Origin: Methyloferula stellata AR4 | GTDB lineage: Bacteria; Pseudomonadota; Alphaproteobacteria; Rhizobiales; Beijerinckiaceae | NCBI RefSeq assembly: GCF_000385335.1 | Contig: NZ_ARWA01000001.1 | Coordinates: 3,178,001 to 3,242,000 of the forward strand | Reading direction: 5' to 3' | DNA length: 64,000 nt | In this document: positions 42,777 to 52,033 of the stretch, piece by piece | Layout: each line of letters opens with the position of its first letter | How positions within the stretch are numbered: position 1 is the first letter of the stretch | The notes under the pieces: generated by a model | The model's input: the letters and a program-made list of their open reading frames with translations, nothing else | Told to the model about the DNA's origin: nothing | Databases searched by the model: none | Made by a program: the position numbers and the translations under genes

Positions 42777-45248
42777 TTGGCCAAGGTCATCTCCATCAGC
42801 GGCGAAAGGAAAATGCCGATCGCGTCGGGCTGGCGGATGATCCGCAGCGAGGCTGGCGCATTTCCCGATCCCTCGGCGCTGAGCGATACTGTCCAATGGA
42901 TTGCGGCCGAGGTTCCGGGCACCGCCGCCGCGAGCCTCGCCAAAGCCGGCCTCTGGCAGTTCGAAACGCATGAGCTGCTTGAGACCTATGATTTCTGGTA
43001 TCGCACCGCGATCGAAGGCAAAGGCGTGACGCGGCTTTGCTTCGAGGGCCTCGCCACCCTCGCCGAGGTCTATCTCGACGGTGCTTTGATCCTGACCTCG
43101 GAGAATATGTTCCTCCCCCATGAGGTCGAAGTCATCCTCTCCGGCACGCATCGGCTCGATCTTTGTTTCCGCGCCCTGGAGCCCGTACTCAACCAAAAGC
43201 ACAAGCGCGCACGCTGGCGGCCGCGATTGCCGAGCGCGCCCAATCTGCGTTTCATCCGCACAACCTTGCTCGGCCATGCGCCGGGTTGGTCGCCACCTGT
43301 CCACGCGATCGGCCCATGGCGCGGCATTTTCCAAATCGAGCCCGGTCGGCTGTGCATCCGCAACGCCGATCTCCGCGCCACGCTCGATGGCACGCGCGGG
43401 CGTCTCGACGTCCGCCTCGATGTCGAAGGCGCAGAGGCGCAAGACGCGAAAATCATTTGTGCGGGCAGCAGCGCGGCTCTCACGCGCAATGCCGGCGGAC
43501 AACTCGCGGCGCATCTCGAACTCGAGAATATTCAACCCTGGTGGCCGCATACGCATGGCGAACCCGCGCTCCATGCGGTGACGGCTGAGATCGGTGCGAT
43601 GGTGATCGACCTCGGCCGCGTCGGCTTCCGTAAGATAGAGGTCGATCGCGGCGCGGACGGAAAAGGCTTCGGTCTCACGATCAATGGCGTCCCATTGTTC
43701 TGCCGCGGCGCCTGCTGGACCAGTGCCGATATTGTGGGCCTCAGCGCCACGCGCGAGACCTATATGCCTGGACTGCTCCTGATGCGCGACGCCGGCATGA
43801 ACATGCTGCGGGTCGGCGGCACCATGGTCTATGAAGGTGATGAATTTTATCGCCTCTGCGACGAGCTCGGCCTGATGGTCTGGCAGGACTTCATGTTCGC
43901 CAATTTCGATTACCCCGTCGACGACGAGGCCTTCATGCGCTCCGCCACCGAAGAAGCCCAGCAGTTTCTCGCGCGCACGCAGGCCTCGCCGTCGATCAGC
44001 GTGCTGTGCGGCGGCAGCGAAGTGGCGCAGCAGGCGGCCATGTTCGGCCTGCCCGAAAAGACATGGTCCAACATCCTCTTCGACTCCGTATTGCCGCAAG
44101 CCGTCGCGGACCTTCGGCCGGACGTGCCCTATGTGCCGCATACGCCCTATGGCGGCGAGCTTCCCTTCGTCGCGCATGAGGGCATCAGCCATTATTATGG
44201 GGTCAGCGCCTATTGCCGTCCGCTTGAGGATGCCCGCCGCGCGGATGTGCGTTTCGCCAGCGAATGCCTGTGCTTTGCCAACGTGCCCGACGCCGCACCC
44301 TTCACGCTTGAGCGCGACGCACCGAAAATCGAACATCCGGTCTTTGCGCCACGCATCCCACGCGACACCGGTGCGGCATGGTTCTTCGAAGACGTTCGCA
44401 ATTTCTATCTCGAAGCGCTTTATGGTGTCGACGCCGCTTCGCTGCGCCAGCAGGACCCGGGGCGCTATCTCGATCTGTCGCGCGCCGTGACCGCCGAAGT
44501 GATGGAAGCCACATTCGCCGAATGGCGCCGCACGGGCTCGATCACGCGCGGCGGGCTTGTCTGGTTCTTTCAGGATCTCTGGCCCGGCGCCGGCTGGGGC
44601 GTGGTCGATTCATTGGGCGAGCCGAAATCCTCCTATTTCGGATTGAAACGCGCGTTCAAGCCGGTGACGGTGATCTTCACGGACGAAGGCATCAACGGCT
44701 TGCGGCTTCATCTCATCAATGAGACCGCCGTTGCAAAGCCCGTACATCTATCGCTGATGGCGCTGCGTGACGGCGAAGTGCCGGTCATGCGGGCCAAGCG
44801 CGAGTTGATCCTCGATCCGCGCAGCACCATCATGCTGCCTGCGACCGACCTTTGGGGCGGCTTCTTCGATACGACCTATGCCTATCGCTTCGGCGAGCCC
44901 TCGCATGATGTGACTTTCGCCCAGCTTTACGATGCTGGGAGCAATGAGCTGATCGCCGAAGCCTTTCACTTTCCACTCGGGCGCGGCCACGCGTGTCATG
45001 AGCTCGGCATTGAGGCAGAACTCATCCAGGACCACACCGATTGGCATTTGACACTCACGGCCAAAAGGCTCGCGCAATCGATCCACATCTCCGATGAGAT
45101 ATTTGCGGCCGAAGACAATTGGTTTCATCTTGCGCCTGGCCACAGCCGTCGCATTAAACTCGTCCCACGCCATCCGACCCATGCCACGCCGAGGGGCAGC
45201 ATCGCCGCCGTCAACGGCACGAGCATCGCTTACGGAAACGACTCATGA
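42777..45248 (+). CDS. Glycoside hydrolase family 2 protein (beta-mannosidase-like), cytosolic
   Basis: The product is 823 residues with a TTG start. The N-terminal sugar-binding and immunoglobulin-like domains (about 10-290) include the GH2 block TYDFWYRTAI and TLAEVYLDGALILTSENMF. The TIM barrel (about 300-610) has LLMRDAGMNMLRVGGTMVYE and GLMVWQDFMFANFDYP. The acid/base candidate is Glu415 in CGGSEV and the nucleophile candidate Glu496 in FASEC. Both match beta-mannosidase positions. No signal peptide is seen. It lies in the carrier-protein operon and overlaps the next gene by four bases, so it may act on a sugar conjugate made by that operon. Confidence 0.88.
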   Translation: MAKVISISGERKMPIASGWRMIRSEAGAFPDPSALSDTVQWIAAEVPGTAAASLAKAGLWQFETHELLETYDFWYRTAIEGKGVTRLCFEGLATLAEVYLDGALILTSENMFLPHEVEVILSGTHRLDLCFRALEPVLNQKHKRARWRPRLPSAPNLRFIRTTLLGHAPGWSPPVHAIGPWRGIFQIEPGRLCIRNADLRATLDGTRGRLDVRLDVEGAEAQDAKIICAGSSAALTRNAGGQLAAHLELENIQPWWPHTHGEPALHAVTAEIGAMVIDLGRVGFRKIEVDRGADGKGFGLTINGVPLFCRGACWTSADIVGLSATRETYMPGLLLMRDAGMNMLRVGGTMVYEGDEFYRLCDELGLMVWQDFMFANFDYPVDDEAFMRSATEEAQQFLARTQASPSISVLCGGSEVAQQAAMFGLPEKTWSNILFDSVLPQAVADLRPDVPYVPHTPYGGELPFVAHEGISHYYGVSAYCRPLEDARRADVRFASECLCFANVPDAAPFTLERDAPKIEHPVFAPRIPRDTGAAWFFEDVRNFYLEALYGVDAASLRQQDPGRYLDLSRAVTAEVMEATFAEWRRTGSITRGGLVWFFQDLWPGAGWGVVDSLGEPKSSYFGLKRAFKPVTVIFTDEGINGLRLHLINETAVAKPVHLSLMALRDGEVPVMRAKRELILDPRSTIMLPATDLWGGFFDTTYAYRFGEPSHDVTFAQLYDAGSNELIAEAFHFPLGRGHACHELGIEAELIQDHTDWHLTLTAKRLAQSIHISDEIFAAEDNWFHLAPGHSRRIKLVPRHPTHATPRGSIAAVNGTSIAYGNDS

Positions 45249-47023
45249 CCCCCGTCACTTTCGCAACATCTTTCGGTTGGTATCACGACGCCGGCGGGAC
45301 ATGCGGCATCGTGATATGCGCGGCGCAAGGTCATGAAGATCTGTGCACGCATAAAAGCTTGCGCTTGATGGCCGATGCTTTCGCGGCGCAAGGCTATCCA
45401 TCCTTGCGGTTCGATTATGCCGGAACCGGCGATTCCCTCGGCGGTGATCGCGACCCCGAACGTCTTGAAACTTGGATCACCAGCATCGAAGATGCCGTCC
45501 AATGGCTGCGCACTACGGCTCGGGTCGAGAAGATCGTGCTCGTCGGACTGCGCTTTGGAAGCGCGCTCGCAGCACTCGCGGCAGACCGGCTCGGCACGAT
45601 CTCCGGGCTCGTGCTGCTCGCGCCAGTCGTCACCGGCCGCGCCTATATGCGCGAACTTTCGACGCTCTCCAATCTCATCCGCAAACCCGAAGGCGCGGAT
45701 AAGGCGAGCCTTGCGGCCGATCTCGAAATCGCCGGCTTTCTCTTCACGCCGGAAACCGTGAAGGACATAGGCGCGATTGATCTCACAGGGTTTCGCAAGG
45801 CCCCTGCTCCCGAAGTGCTTATCGTCGCCATCGAAACGCAGGCCGCTGCCGAGCGTCTCGCAAAAAGCTGGAGTGGGCTCGGCAGCCATGTCGAGAACCA
45901 AGTCTTCAGCCACTATGCCGAATTCATGATGGACCCGGCTTTCTCGCGTTATCCGGCTGAAGCCTTGCAGCGCACACTCGCCTGGCTGGCCGCGCATTTC
46001 GATCCAGGGCGCCGCGAAGCCTCTTCTCAATCCCTGAGGTACCGGCCGCAGGAAGAAGATCATTTCAGCGAACATCCGGTCTTTTTCGGCGGCGACAAAA
46101 ATCTCTTCGGAATGATATGCGTTCCAAGGGACCTCGATACTGAGCGGCCCGCCATCGTCTATCTGAACGCGGGCGCCAATCACCACATAGGCTGGGGCCG
46201 GTCGACGGTAGAAGTGTGCCGGAAACTCGCCGGTCTCGGGCTTGTCTCGCTGCGCATCGACATAGGCGCCATTGGCGACAGCCCCGACCCGGCCTCGGAC
46301 GTCGAGCAGATTCTCTATCGCGACGAGTCCACACAGGACGTTTCCGCCGCGATCGATTGGTTGGAGGCGCAAGGCTTTCGCGACGTGACGGTCATCGGCC
46401 TTTGCGCGGGGGCTCATCTCAGCTTCCATACGGCCGTCGCCGATCCGCGCGTCTCGCGGATCGTCATGGTCAATCTGCAGAAATTCATCTGGCACAAGGG
46501 CGATTCTCTGATCGTCGCCTTTCGCGAAACCTATCGCTCGACTGGCTTCTATCTAAGGCAAATCTTCGTGCCCGACACGTGGCGCAGGCTCTTGCGCGGC
46601 GAAGTCAAAGCACGCGGCATTTTCACCATGCTCGTCACAAGGCTGCGCAAAAAGGCAAAGGCTCTTGCCTCGTCAGCGGCGGACCGGTTCGGCACAAAGA
46701 CGAATGGCGAGATCGCGCGCGTTAAAGGCTGGATGAAGGAACTCGATCGGCGCAAGGTCCGCCAGTGCTATGTTCTCAGCGTCGGTGACGCGGGGCTTGA
46801 CGAACTTTCGCTCTACCGGCGCATCAGAGGTACACGGGTCAAGGGCGCGCCTTATGTTTCCGTCGCCTTCATCGAGAACGCCGACCATAATTTGAGTCAG
46901 CACGCCGCGCGCGATGTCTTCTTGGGAATTTTGCAGGACATTCTATGCGCGGAAAAAGACAAGACGCCGGATAATGCGGCGCGCCCGGCCTCGCGCTCTT
47001 TTGCACTTCCGCAACTATTGTAG
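45245..47023 (+). CDS. Tandem alpha/beta hydrolase-fold protein with non-serine nucleophile positions
   Basis: This 592-residue protein contains two alpha/beta hydrolase domains. Domain 1 (about 1-255) has RFDYAGTGDS and, at the nucleophile elbow, G101-L-R103-F-G, so the catalytic serine is replaced by arginine. Domain 2 (about 275-570) has AGANHHIGWGRS and the elbow G385-L-C387-A-G, with cysteine as possible nucleophile and a likely His in ENADHNLSQHA. The Arg elbow resembles exosortase-associated hydrolases. It is coupled (ATGA) to the GH2 gene and ends the operon. An acyl or peptidyl transfer or hydrolysis role is inferred. Confidence 0.85.
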   Translation: MTPVTFATSFGWYHDAGGTCGIVICAAQGHEDLCTHKSLRLMADAFAAQGYPSLRFDYAGTGDSLGGDRDPERLETWITSIEDAVQWLRTTARVEKIVLVGLRFGSALAALAADRLGTISGLVLLAPVVTGRAYMRELSTLSNLIRKPEGADKASLAADLEIAGFLFTPETVKDIGAIDLTGFRKAPAPEVLIVAIETQAAAERLAKSWSGLGSHVENQVFSHYAEFMMDPAFSRYPAEALQRTLAWLAAHFDPGRREASSQSLRYRPQEEDHFSEHPVFFGGDKNLFGMICVPRDLDTERPAIVYLNAGANHHIGWGRSTVEVCRKLAGLGLVSLRIDIGAIGDSPDPASDVEQILYRDESTQDVSAAIDWLEAQGFRDVTVIGLCAGAHLSFHTAVADPRVSRIVMVNLQKFIWHKGDSLIVAFRETYRSTGFYLRQIFVPDTWRRLLRGEVKARGIFTMLVTRLRKKAKALASSAADRFGTKTNGEIARVKGWMKELDRRKVRQCYVLSVGDAGLDELSLYRRIRGTRVKGAPYVSVAFIENADHNLSQHAARDVFLGILQDILCAEKDKTPDNAARPASRSFALPQLL

Positions 47024-47060
47024 ACAGATGCGCGACCCGAAGGCCGCGCATCTATCGTCA

Positions 47061-47390
47061 TCATTTCGCTTCCGGTCCGGGCGGTCCACCCGGCGTCCCT
47101 GGCGGCTTGATCACAGGAGTCGAGTTCGGATGGGGATCCGGCGCCGGTTTCGTAATGCCGGGATCGACATCGGTCGACGGCTTGATCACACCGCCGGATG
47201 CATCGAGTTTTTGGCTGAGGCTGCGGCCGCTCTTCACGTCGGAATCGGGTTGGGTTTGCGTCAAGGGCGGTGATTCCTTTTCAGGGATCACCTTGTCGCT
47301 GCCCGGCGCACCGGGCGCCGTCTGAGCGAAGGCAGGATCTGCCGTCAAGGCAAGCCAAGCCATCCATAAAGCGGGGTTTTTCACATTCAT
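47061..47390 (-). CDS. Small secreted proline-rich protein of unknown function
   Basis: The product has 109 residues. A signal peptide ending P-A-F-A-Q (about residue 22) is followed by a disordered segment rich in Pro, Gly, Asp and Lys. The core SLSQKLDASGGVIKPSTDVD followed by P-G-I-T-K is a pattern I recognise from short hypothetical proteins of Hyphomicrobiales. No cysteine, membrane anchor or enzyme motif is seen. It is convergent with the carrier-protein operon, whose last gene ends 38 bases away. Confidence 0.7.
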   Translation of the reverse strand: MNVKNPALWMAWLALTADPAFAQTAPGAPGSDKVIPEKESPPLTQTQPDSDVKSGRSLSQKLDASGGVIKPSTDVDPGITKPAPDPHPNSTPVIKPPGTPGGPPGPEAK

Positions 47391-47444
47391 CGCTGATGTC
47401 CTCTTTATCTCGCGTCTGAACGTGAGACTGGGAGGAGCGTTCCA

Positions 47445-48107
47445 TTATTCGCCGGGCTCGGCAGCCTGCGAAGCTTTGCCGTATTCGGCCTCGGCCGCCG
47501 TCTCAAGCTGCATCTCGAGGCGCTTTTCCTGCTGCCGCATGAAGTAGATGAAGGCGATTATGCCGATGAGGGCGATGACCAGCGCGGCTATGCCGAGCGC
47601 GCCGCTCACGCGATTGATCGATTCGCCGAAGACATAGCCACCGAGGCCCATCAAAGTCGCCCAGGTCACGGCACCGGCGGCATTGAAAAACAAAAATGGC
47701 TTCCAGCCATATTTGTTCACGCCCGCGAGCACGGCCGCGAACACGCGGAGCACCGCGACAAAGCGGCCGAAGAAGACGATTTTGGCGCCGTGGCGCTCGA
47801 ACAAATAGCGCCCGACTCTCAAGCGGCTCTCGGTCAGATTGACGTAGCGGCCATAGCGCTCCAGCAATTGGACGCCATAGATGCGGCCGATCCAGAAACC
47901 GCAATTGTCGCCGATAGTCGCCGCCGCGATGGCGGTAGCGATCACATAAGTAATGTCGAGCTGACCTGTGGCTCCCGCATAGACGGCGGCCAGCACCAGC
48001 GCGCTTTCGCCCGGCAGCGGCACGCCGGCGCTTTCAAGCATGATGACAAGAAAGACGACCCAGTAGCCGTGCTGGGCGATGAGCGGTTGGATGGTCTCTA
48101 AGAACAA
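47445..48107 (-). CDS. DedA-family membrane protein, copy 1
   Basis: This 220-residue polytopic protein has the DedA landmarks ESAGVPLPGESALVLAAVYAG near the N-terminus, GDNCGFWIGRIYG and FFGRFVAVLRVFAAVLAGVN. The two re-entrant segments and about four membrane helices are evident, and the C-terminal tail is charged. DedA proteins are undecaprenyl-phosphate or phospholipid flippases or proton-dependent transporters supporting envelope homeostasis. It lies 46 bases downstream of the second DedA gene on the same strand. Confidence 0.92.
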   Translation of the reverse strand: MFLETIQPLIAQHGYWVVFLVIMLESAGVPLPGESALVLAAVYAGATGQLDITYVIATAIAAATIGDNCGFWIGRIYGVQLLERYGRYVNLTESRLRVGRYLFERHGAKIVFFGRFVAVLRVFAAVLAGVNKYGWKPFLFFNAAGAVTWATLMGLGGYVFGESINRVSGALGIAALVIALIGIIAFIYFMRQQEKRLEMQLETAAEAEYGKASQAAEPGE

Positions 48108-48153
48108 GGAAGCTCCAAGCTAAAACAAGGGCACGCAGGATGCCGCTTATTCG

Positions 48154-48798
48154 TCATAGGCGGTCTGCGAGCGGCCCCGGCAGCGCCATTTCCGCCTCCT
48201 GCATGAGGCGCCCCTCATGCGATTTGTAGAAGCGCCAGCCGAAGAAAAGCGCGATCAAAGCAACGATCAGCATCGTGAATCCAAACGGGCCCGCGATCTT
48301 ATGCGCCTCGGCGCCGAAGACATAGCCGAGCGTTCCAAAGAGCGTGGCCCAGACGATGCCCCCCGCAGCATTGAAAAGGAAGAAGCGCTTCGGCTCGAAG
48401 CCATTGGCGCCGGCAAGCAGCGCCGCGAAAGCTCGCAAGACGGCGACGAAGCGCCCGAAGAACACGATCTTGCCGCCGTGTTTTTTGAACAAATATTGGC
48501 CAAGCTTCAATCTGGCTTCGTCAAGCTTGATATAGTGCCCATGCTTGATCAGCAAATGCAGCCCGATCTCACGGCCGACCCAAAAACCAATATTGTCGCC
48601 GAATATGGCACCCGCCGCCGCGGCGCCTATAATGCCGTAAATATTCAAGCCATGCGCGGTTCCGGCATAGATCGAGGCTGTGACCAGGATGGTTTCGCCC
48701 GGCAGAGGGATGCCGGCGCTTTCCAAGGCGATGACGCAAAAAATAGCAACATAGCCATAATGCGCAATCAAGTTAGGAATCTGTTCAGAAAATGTCAT
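48154..48798 (-). CDS. DedA-family membrane protein, copy 2
   Basis: The product has 214 residues and parallels copy 1: ESAGIPLPGETILVTASIYAG, GDNIGFWVGREIG and FFGRFVAVLRAFAALLAGAN. The two are paralogues with an identical gene order and similar length, so the pair arose by tandem duplication, though clearly not recently. The conserved E/D, R and P residues of DedA re-entrant loops are all present. It is the first gene of the pair, so the promoter should lie in 48799-49080. Confidence 0.92.
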   Translation of the reverse strand: MTFSEQIPNLIAHYGYVAIFCVIALESAGIPLPGETILVTASIYAGTAHGLNIYGIIGAAAAGAIFGDNIGFWVGREIGLHLLIKHGHYIKLDEARLKLGQYLFKKHGGKIVFFGRFVAVLRAFAALLAGANGFEPKRFFLFNAAGGIVWATLFGTLGYVFGAEAHKIAGPFGFTMLIVALIALFFGWRFYKSHEGRLMQEAEMALPGPLADRL

Positions 48799-49080
48799 AC
48801 GGGCTTATACGCGGTTTCCGTTTCGAGCAAAACCGGCCCAGATGGGCTGCAGGCTGAGCTGGAACGCCGCTTCTACAGAGAGAACAAAGCCGCAATCAGG
48901 CGCCTCGTCCGATTCGTGCGTGTTTTGTGCCCGCTCCGGTCTTTCTTTCCCGTTTCCGGACGCCCCTCGCGTGGCCTTCCGCAACGGTTCGTAAAGCTTC
49001 GTTTTCGATCGGCCGCACGGTCGTTGTTATCCCGAGAATGGGCTAGGACTTTCTGCGGCAGCCCGCATGGTGGCAAACTG

Positions 49081-49698
49081 ATGCAAATCGATCCTTCGCT
49101 TCAAGCGACTGCGGATAATTACAAGCTCATCACCAATCTCGTGGTGCCGCGTCCGATCGCCAGGGTGACGAGCCTTGGCGAGACCGGGCTCGTCAATCTT
49201 GCGCCGTTCAGCTTCTTCAACGCCGTGGGTGCCGATCCGCTCTATGTGATCGTCAGCATCGGCCGGCGCGACGACGGCACGCAGAAGGACACGGCACGAA
49301 ACATCGAGACCGGCCGCGACTTCGTCGTGAATCTTGTGACTGAGGATTTACTCGATGCCAGGAATATTTCGGCAACGGATTTTCCGCCGGACCAAAGCGA
49401 GATTCAACCTGCCAATTTGGAGGTCCTGCCCTCGGCACGAGTGAAAGCGCCGCGGTTGGCTCGGACGCAGGTCAGTCTCGAATGCAAGCTGCATAGCGCA
49501 CAGCCGCTCGGCGCCAATACGCTCTTCATCGGCGAGGTGGTGATGTTTCACGTCGCCGATCATCTGGTCGGCCCGCGCTTCCATATCGAGGGTTTCGCGC
49601 CGCTCGGCCGTCTCGGTTCACCCTCGGTCTATTGCCGCACGACGGATCGCTTCGAGCTTCCACGCATTAGCTATGCACAATGGAAGAAGGAGCATTGA
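49081..49698 (+). CDS. Flavin reductase-like (FMN-binding split barrel) protein
   Basis: The 205-residue product has the flavoredoxin/flavin-reductase-like fold. Family blocks are YKLITNLVVPRPIARVTSLG, NLAPFSFFNAVGADPLYVIV, KDTARNIETGRDFVVNLV and the C-terminal GRLGSPSVYCRTTDRFELPR. These proteins bind FMN and reduce flavins or act as small oxidoreductases. The frame is open for another 864 bases upstream, but that part is antisense to the DedA gene and lacks family features, so ATG 49081 is taken. No partner monooxygenase is nearby. Confidence 0.9.
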   Translation: MQIDPSLQATADNYKLITNLVVPRPIARVTSLGETGLVNLAPFSFFNAVGADPLYVIVSIGRRDDGTQKDTARNIETGRDFVVNLVTEDLLDARNISATDFPPDQSEIQPANLEVLPSARVKAPRLARTQVSLECKLHSAQPLGANTLFIGEVVMFHVADHLVGPRFHIEGFAPLGRLGSPSVYCRTTDRFELPRISYAQWKKEH

Positions 49699-49738
49699 AG
49701 CCTATTGCGGCAGCGCCTTCACCTGTCCGGATGATCAA

Positions 49739-50029
49739 ATGGAACTGACGAGCGAAATGATCGCGGCGGCCATTCTGTTCCTGCTGCTTCAGGTGATGGG
49801 CGTCGCGACGCTCATCTATCATCTCAGAATTTATGTAAAAAAGTTTCCGTCGCCCTCGCAGGCACCCAACCCATTCCACCAACTGAAAACAATCCTGTTT
49901 ATCGTGCCGATCGCGATGGGGGTTTTCGGTTTGCTTTTATCGGTCGGGCAATTCTGGTTTTTTATGATAGAGGCCTCGATCATACTCGGCCTGATCGTCG
50001 GTATTAGAGGTGCGAGAACCCGCTCGTAA
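49739..50029 (+). CDS. Small two-helix membrane protein of unknown function
   Basis: This 96-residue protein has three hydrophobic segments (about 8-28, 50-70 and 72-92). The motifs QVMGVATLIYHLRIYVKKFP and FFMIEASIILGLIVGIRGAR leave charged loops between. I do not recognise a family. The ATG at 49739 is preferred over an upstream codon inside the flavin reductase end. It lies 40 bases after that gene and may share its transcript. Its stop is only 18 bases from the convergent cysA stop. Confidence 0.55.
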   Translation: MELTSEMIAAAILFLLLQVMGVATLIYHLRIYVKKFPSPSQAPNPFHQLKTILFIVPIAMGVFGLLLSVGQFWFFMIEASIILGLIVGIRGARTRS

Positions 50030-50047
50030 ACCGGAGCACTGCGGTTT

Positions 50048-51091
50048 TCACCCCGGATAAAACGTCCCGCGCATGAAGCGCACCGGCAGAGTCTCGCCCG
50101 GCTGGAAATTAAGCGCGGCCGGCGCGTTGATCTCGACATGCTCGCCGCGCAGCGCCGGAAAAGCGATCTCGGCGCGCCGCGCTGCCCCCGTGCGCCGCAC
50201 GGCCACCACTTCGGCGGCGATGCCCCCCGTTTGATCGATCACGACATCCTGCGGCCGAACGAAGAGCCGCCCATGCCCCGCCTGCCCGCCAAGCACCGGC
50301 AGGGCGATGCGCTCGGCGCCGAGCCAGAATGATCCGTCCTTCGCCTCGACCGGCAGAGAACTCGCCTCGCCGATGAAATCATGCACGAAGGGTGTCGCCG
50401 GATGATCGTAGATCTCGTCCGGCGTCCCGATCTGCTCGATCTTGCCCTTGCTCAAAACCGCGACACGGTCGGCAAGCTCGAGCGCCTCGTCCTGGTCATG
50501 CGTGACGAAGATCGTGGTATGGCCGGTCTGGTCATGGAGTTCGCGCAGCCAACGCCGCAAGTCGCGGCGGACCTTTGCATCGAGCGCGCCAAAAGGCTCG
50601 TCGAGCAAAAGCACTTTGGGTTCGACGGCGAGCGCGCGCGCCAGCGCCACACGCTGACGCTGGCCGCCCGAGAGTTGTGCTGGACGGCGTTTCTCAAGCC
50701 CGGACAATTGCACGAGATCGAGCAATTCGAGCACGCGGCGTTTGATTTCAGCTTTCGGCGGACGGGTGCCGCGCTCGCGCACTTCGAGACCGAAGGCGAT
50801 GTTTTCTGCAATCGTCATATGTTTGAAAAGCGCGTAATTCTGGAAGACGAAGCCGACGCGGCGCTCCTGCACCGATTTCTGCGAGGCATCCTCGTCGCCG
50901 AAAAAAACCTGCCCGCGATCGGCCTGTTCGAGTCCCGCGATGACCCGCAGAAGCGTCGTCTTGCCGGAGCCTGAAGGCCCAAGCAGCGCGACCAGTTCGC
51001 CGCTGCCGACATCGAGACTGACGTTGTCGAGCGCGGCCTGCCCCGGGCCGCCGTCGAAGCTCTTGACGATATTGCTGGCACGAATGTGCAT
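50048..51091 (-). CDS. cysA: Sulfate/thiosulfate ABC transporter ATP-binding protein CysA
   Basis: The product has 347 residues. The ATPase domain has Walker [10 protein letters not shown] (about 39-47), signature [15 protein letters not shown], Walker [13 protein letters not shown] and H-loop [12 protein letters not shown]-terminal TOBE-like domain (about 240-347) has [10 protein letters not shown] and ends with [11 protein letters not shown]. It is last in the cysT-cysW-cysA order on the minus strand. Energises sulfate import across the inner membrane. Confidence 0.96.
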   Translation of the reverse strand: MHIRASNIVKSFDGGPGQAALDNVSLDVGSGELVALLGPSGSGKTTLLRVIAGLEQADRGQVFFGDEDASQKSVQERRVGFVFQNYALFKHMTIAENIAFGLEVRERGTRPPKAEIKRRVLELLDLVQLSGLEKRRPAQLSGGQRQRVALARALAVEPKVLLLDEPFGALDAKVRRDLRRWLRELHDQTGHTTIFVTHDQDEALELADRVAVLSKGKIEQIGTPDEIYDHPATPFVHDFIGEASSLPVEAKDGSFWLGAERIALPVLGGQAGHGRLFVRPQDVVIDQTGGIAAEVVAVRRTGAARRAEIAFPALRGEHVEINAPAALNFQPGETLPVRFMRGTFYPG

Positions 51092-51106
51092 AGAGCCGTT
51101 CCTATT

Positions 51107-52033
51107 TTAATGCCTGCGTGCTTTCGCACCGACCTCATCACCGAAGTAGATTTCGAGCAGCGTCTTCGCCGCGAGCGTCACCAAGGCGAGCAGCGCGAGC
51201 AGTGAAGCCACCGCGAAAGCGGCGGTGATGTTATATTCATTGTAGAGAATCTCGACATGCAGCGGCATCGTATTGGTGTAGCCGCGGATATGGCCGGAGA
51301 CGACCGAGACCGCGCCGAACTCGCCCATAGCGCGCGCGTTGCACAAGAGCACGCCGTAAAGCAGCGCCCATTTGATGTTCGGCAAAGTGACGCGCCAGAA
51401 CGTCATCCAGCCGCTCGCGCCAAGCGTCAGCGCCACTTCCTCGTCGAGCGTGCCTTGGCTCTCCATCAAAGGGATCAACTCGCGCGCGACATAGGGAAAG
51501 GTCACGAAAACGGTCGCGAGCACGATGCCGGGAATTGCGAAGATGATCTCGATATGATGTGCCTGCAGGAAAGGTCCGAAGAGACCCTGCGCGCCGAACA
51601 AAAGGACATAGATCAGACCGGCGACGACGGGCGACACCGAGAATGGCAGATCGATCAAGGTGACGAGAAAGCTCTTGCCTTTGAAATCGAATTTGGCGAT
51701 GGCCCAGGCCGCCGCTATGCCGAAGGCGACATTCATCGGCACCGCGATCGCCGCCACGATCAGCGTCAGTTTGATCGCAGAAAGCGCATCGGGCTCGGTG
51801 AGCGCAGCGAAATAAGTCGCAACACCCCCACGCAATGCCTCGTAAAAAACCGCGACGAGCGGCAGCACGAGAAAGAACAAGAGAAAAGCCGCGGCAAGCG
51901 CCACCAGGATCGCCTGGAGCCATGGCCCGTCCTGCGTGACCGGCGTTGCACGCCGCGCGCGGGTTCGCGCGCGCGCCTTCGCGGCAAGGGCGAGATCGGG
52001 TGCGTGCTGACGGTCCAAGATGACTTCAGACAT
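51107..52033 (-). CDS. cysW: Sulfate ABC transporter permease CysW
   Basis: This 308-residue permease has six predicted helices. The EAA-type loop is [20 protein letters not shown] followed by [10 protein letters not shown], the CysW coupling motif. The N-terminal cytoplasmic arm (about 40 residues) is Arg/Ala-rich. It overlaps cysT by eight bases and precedes cysA by 15 bases. It forms the heterodimeric channel with CysT. Confidence 0.95.
   Translation of the reverse strand: MSEVILDRQHAPDLALAAKARARTRARRATPVTQDGPWLQAILVALAAAFLLFFLVLPLVAVFYEALRGGVATYFAALTEPDALSAIKLTLIVAAIAVPMNVAFGIAAAWAIAKFDFKGKSFLVTLIDLPFSVSPVVAGLIYVLLFGAQGLFGPFLQAHHIEIIFAIPGIVLATVFVTFPYVARELIPLMESQGTLDEEVALTLGASGWMTFWRVTLPNIKWALLYGVLLCNARAMGEFGAVSVVSGHIRGYTNTMPLHVEILYNEYNITAAFAVASLLALLALVTLAAKTLLEIYFGDEVGAKARRH

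Noticed and set aside
42702-44336. Open frame of 544 codons opposite the GH2 gene
   Set aside because: Antisense of the GH2 coding region; composition rich in Arg, Ala and Gly, with no motif or ribosome site.
45230-46495. Open frame of 421 codons opposite the tandem hydrolase gene
   Set aside because: Antisense of a convincing coding sequence, no recognisable domain.
48217-49080. Upstream extension of the flavin reductase-like frame to 493 residues
   Set aside because: The extension is antisense to the second DedA gene and lacks homology-like features; the family start fits 49081.
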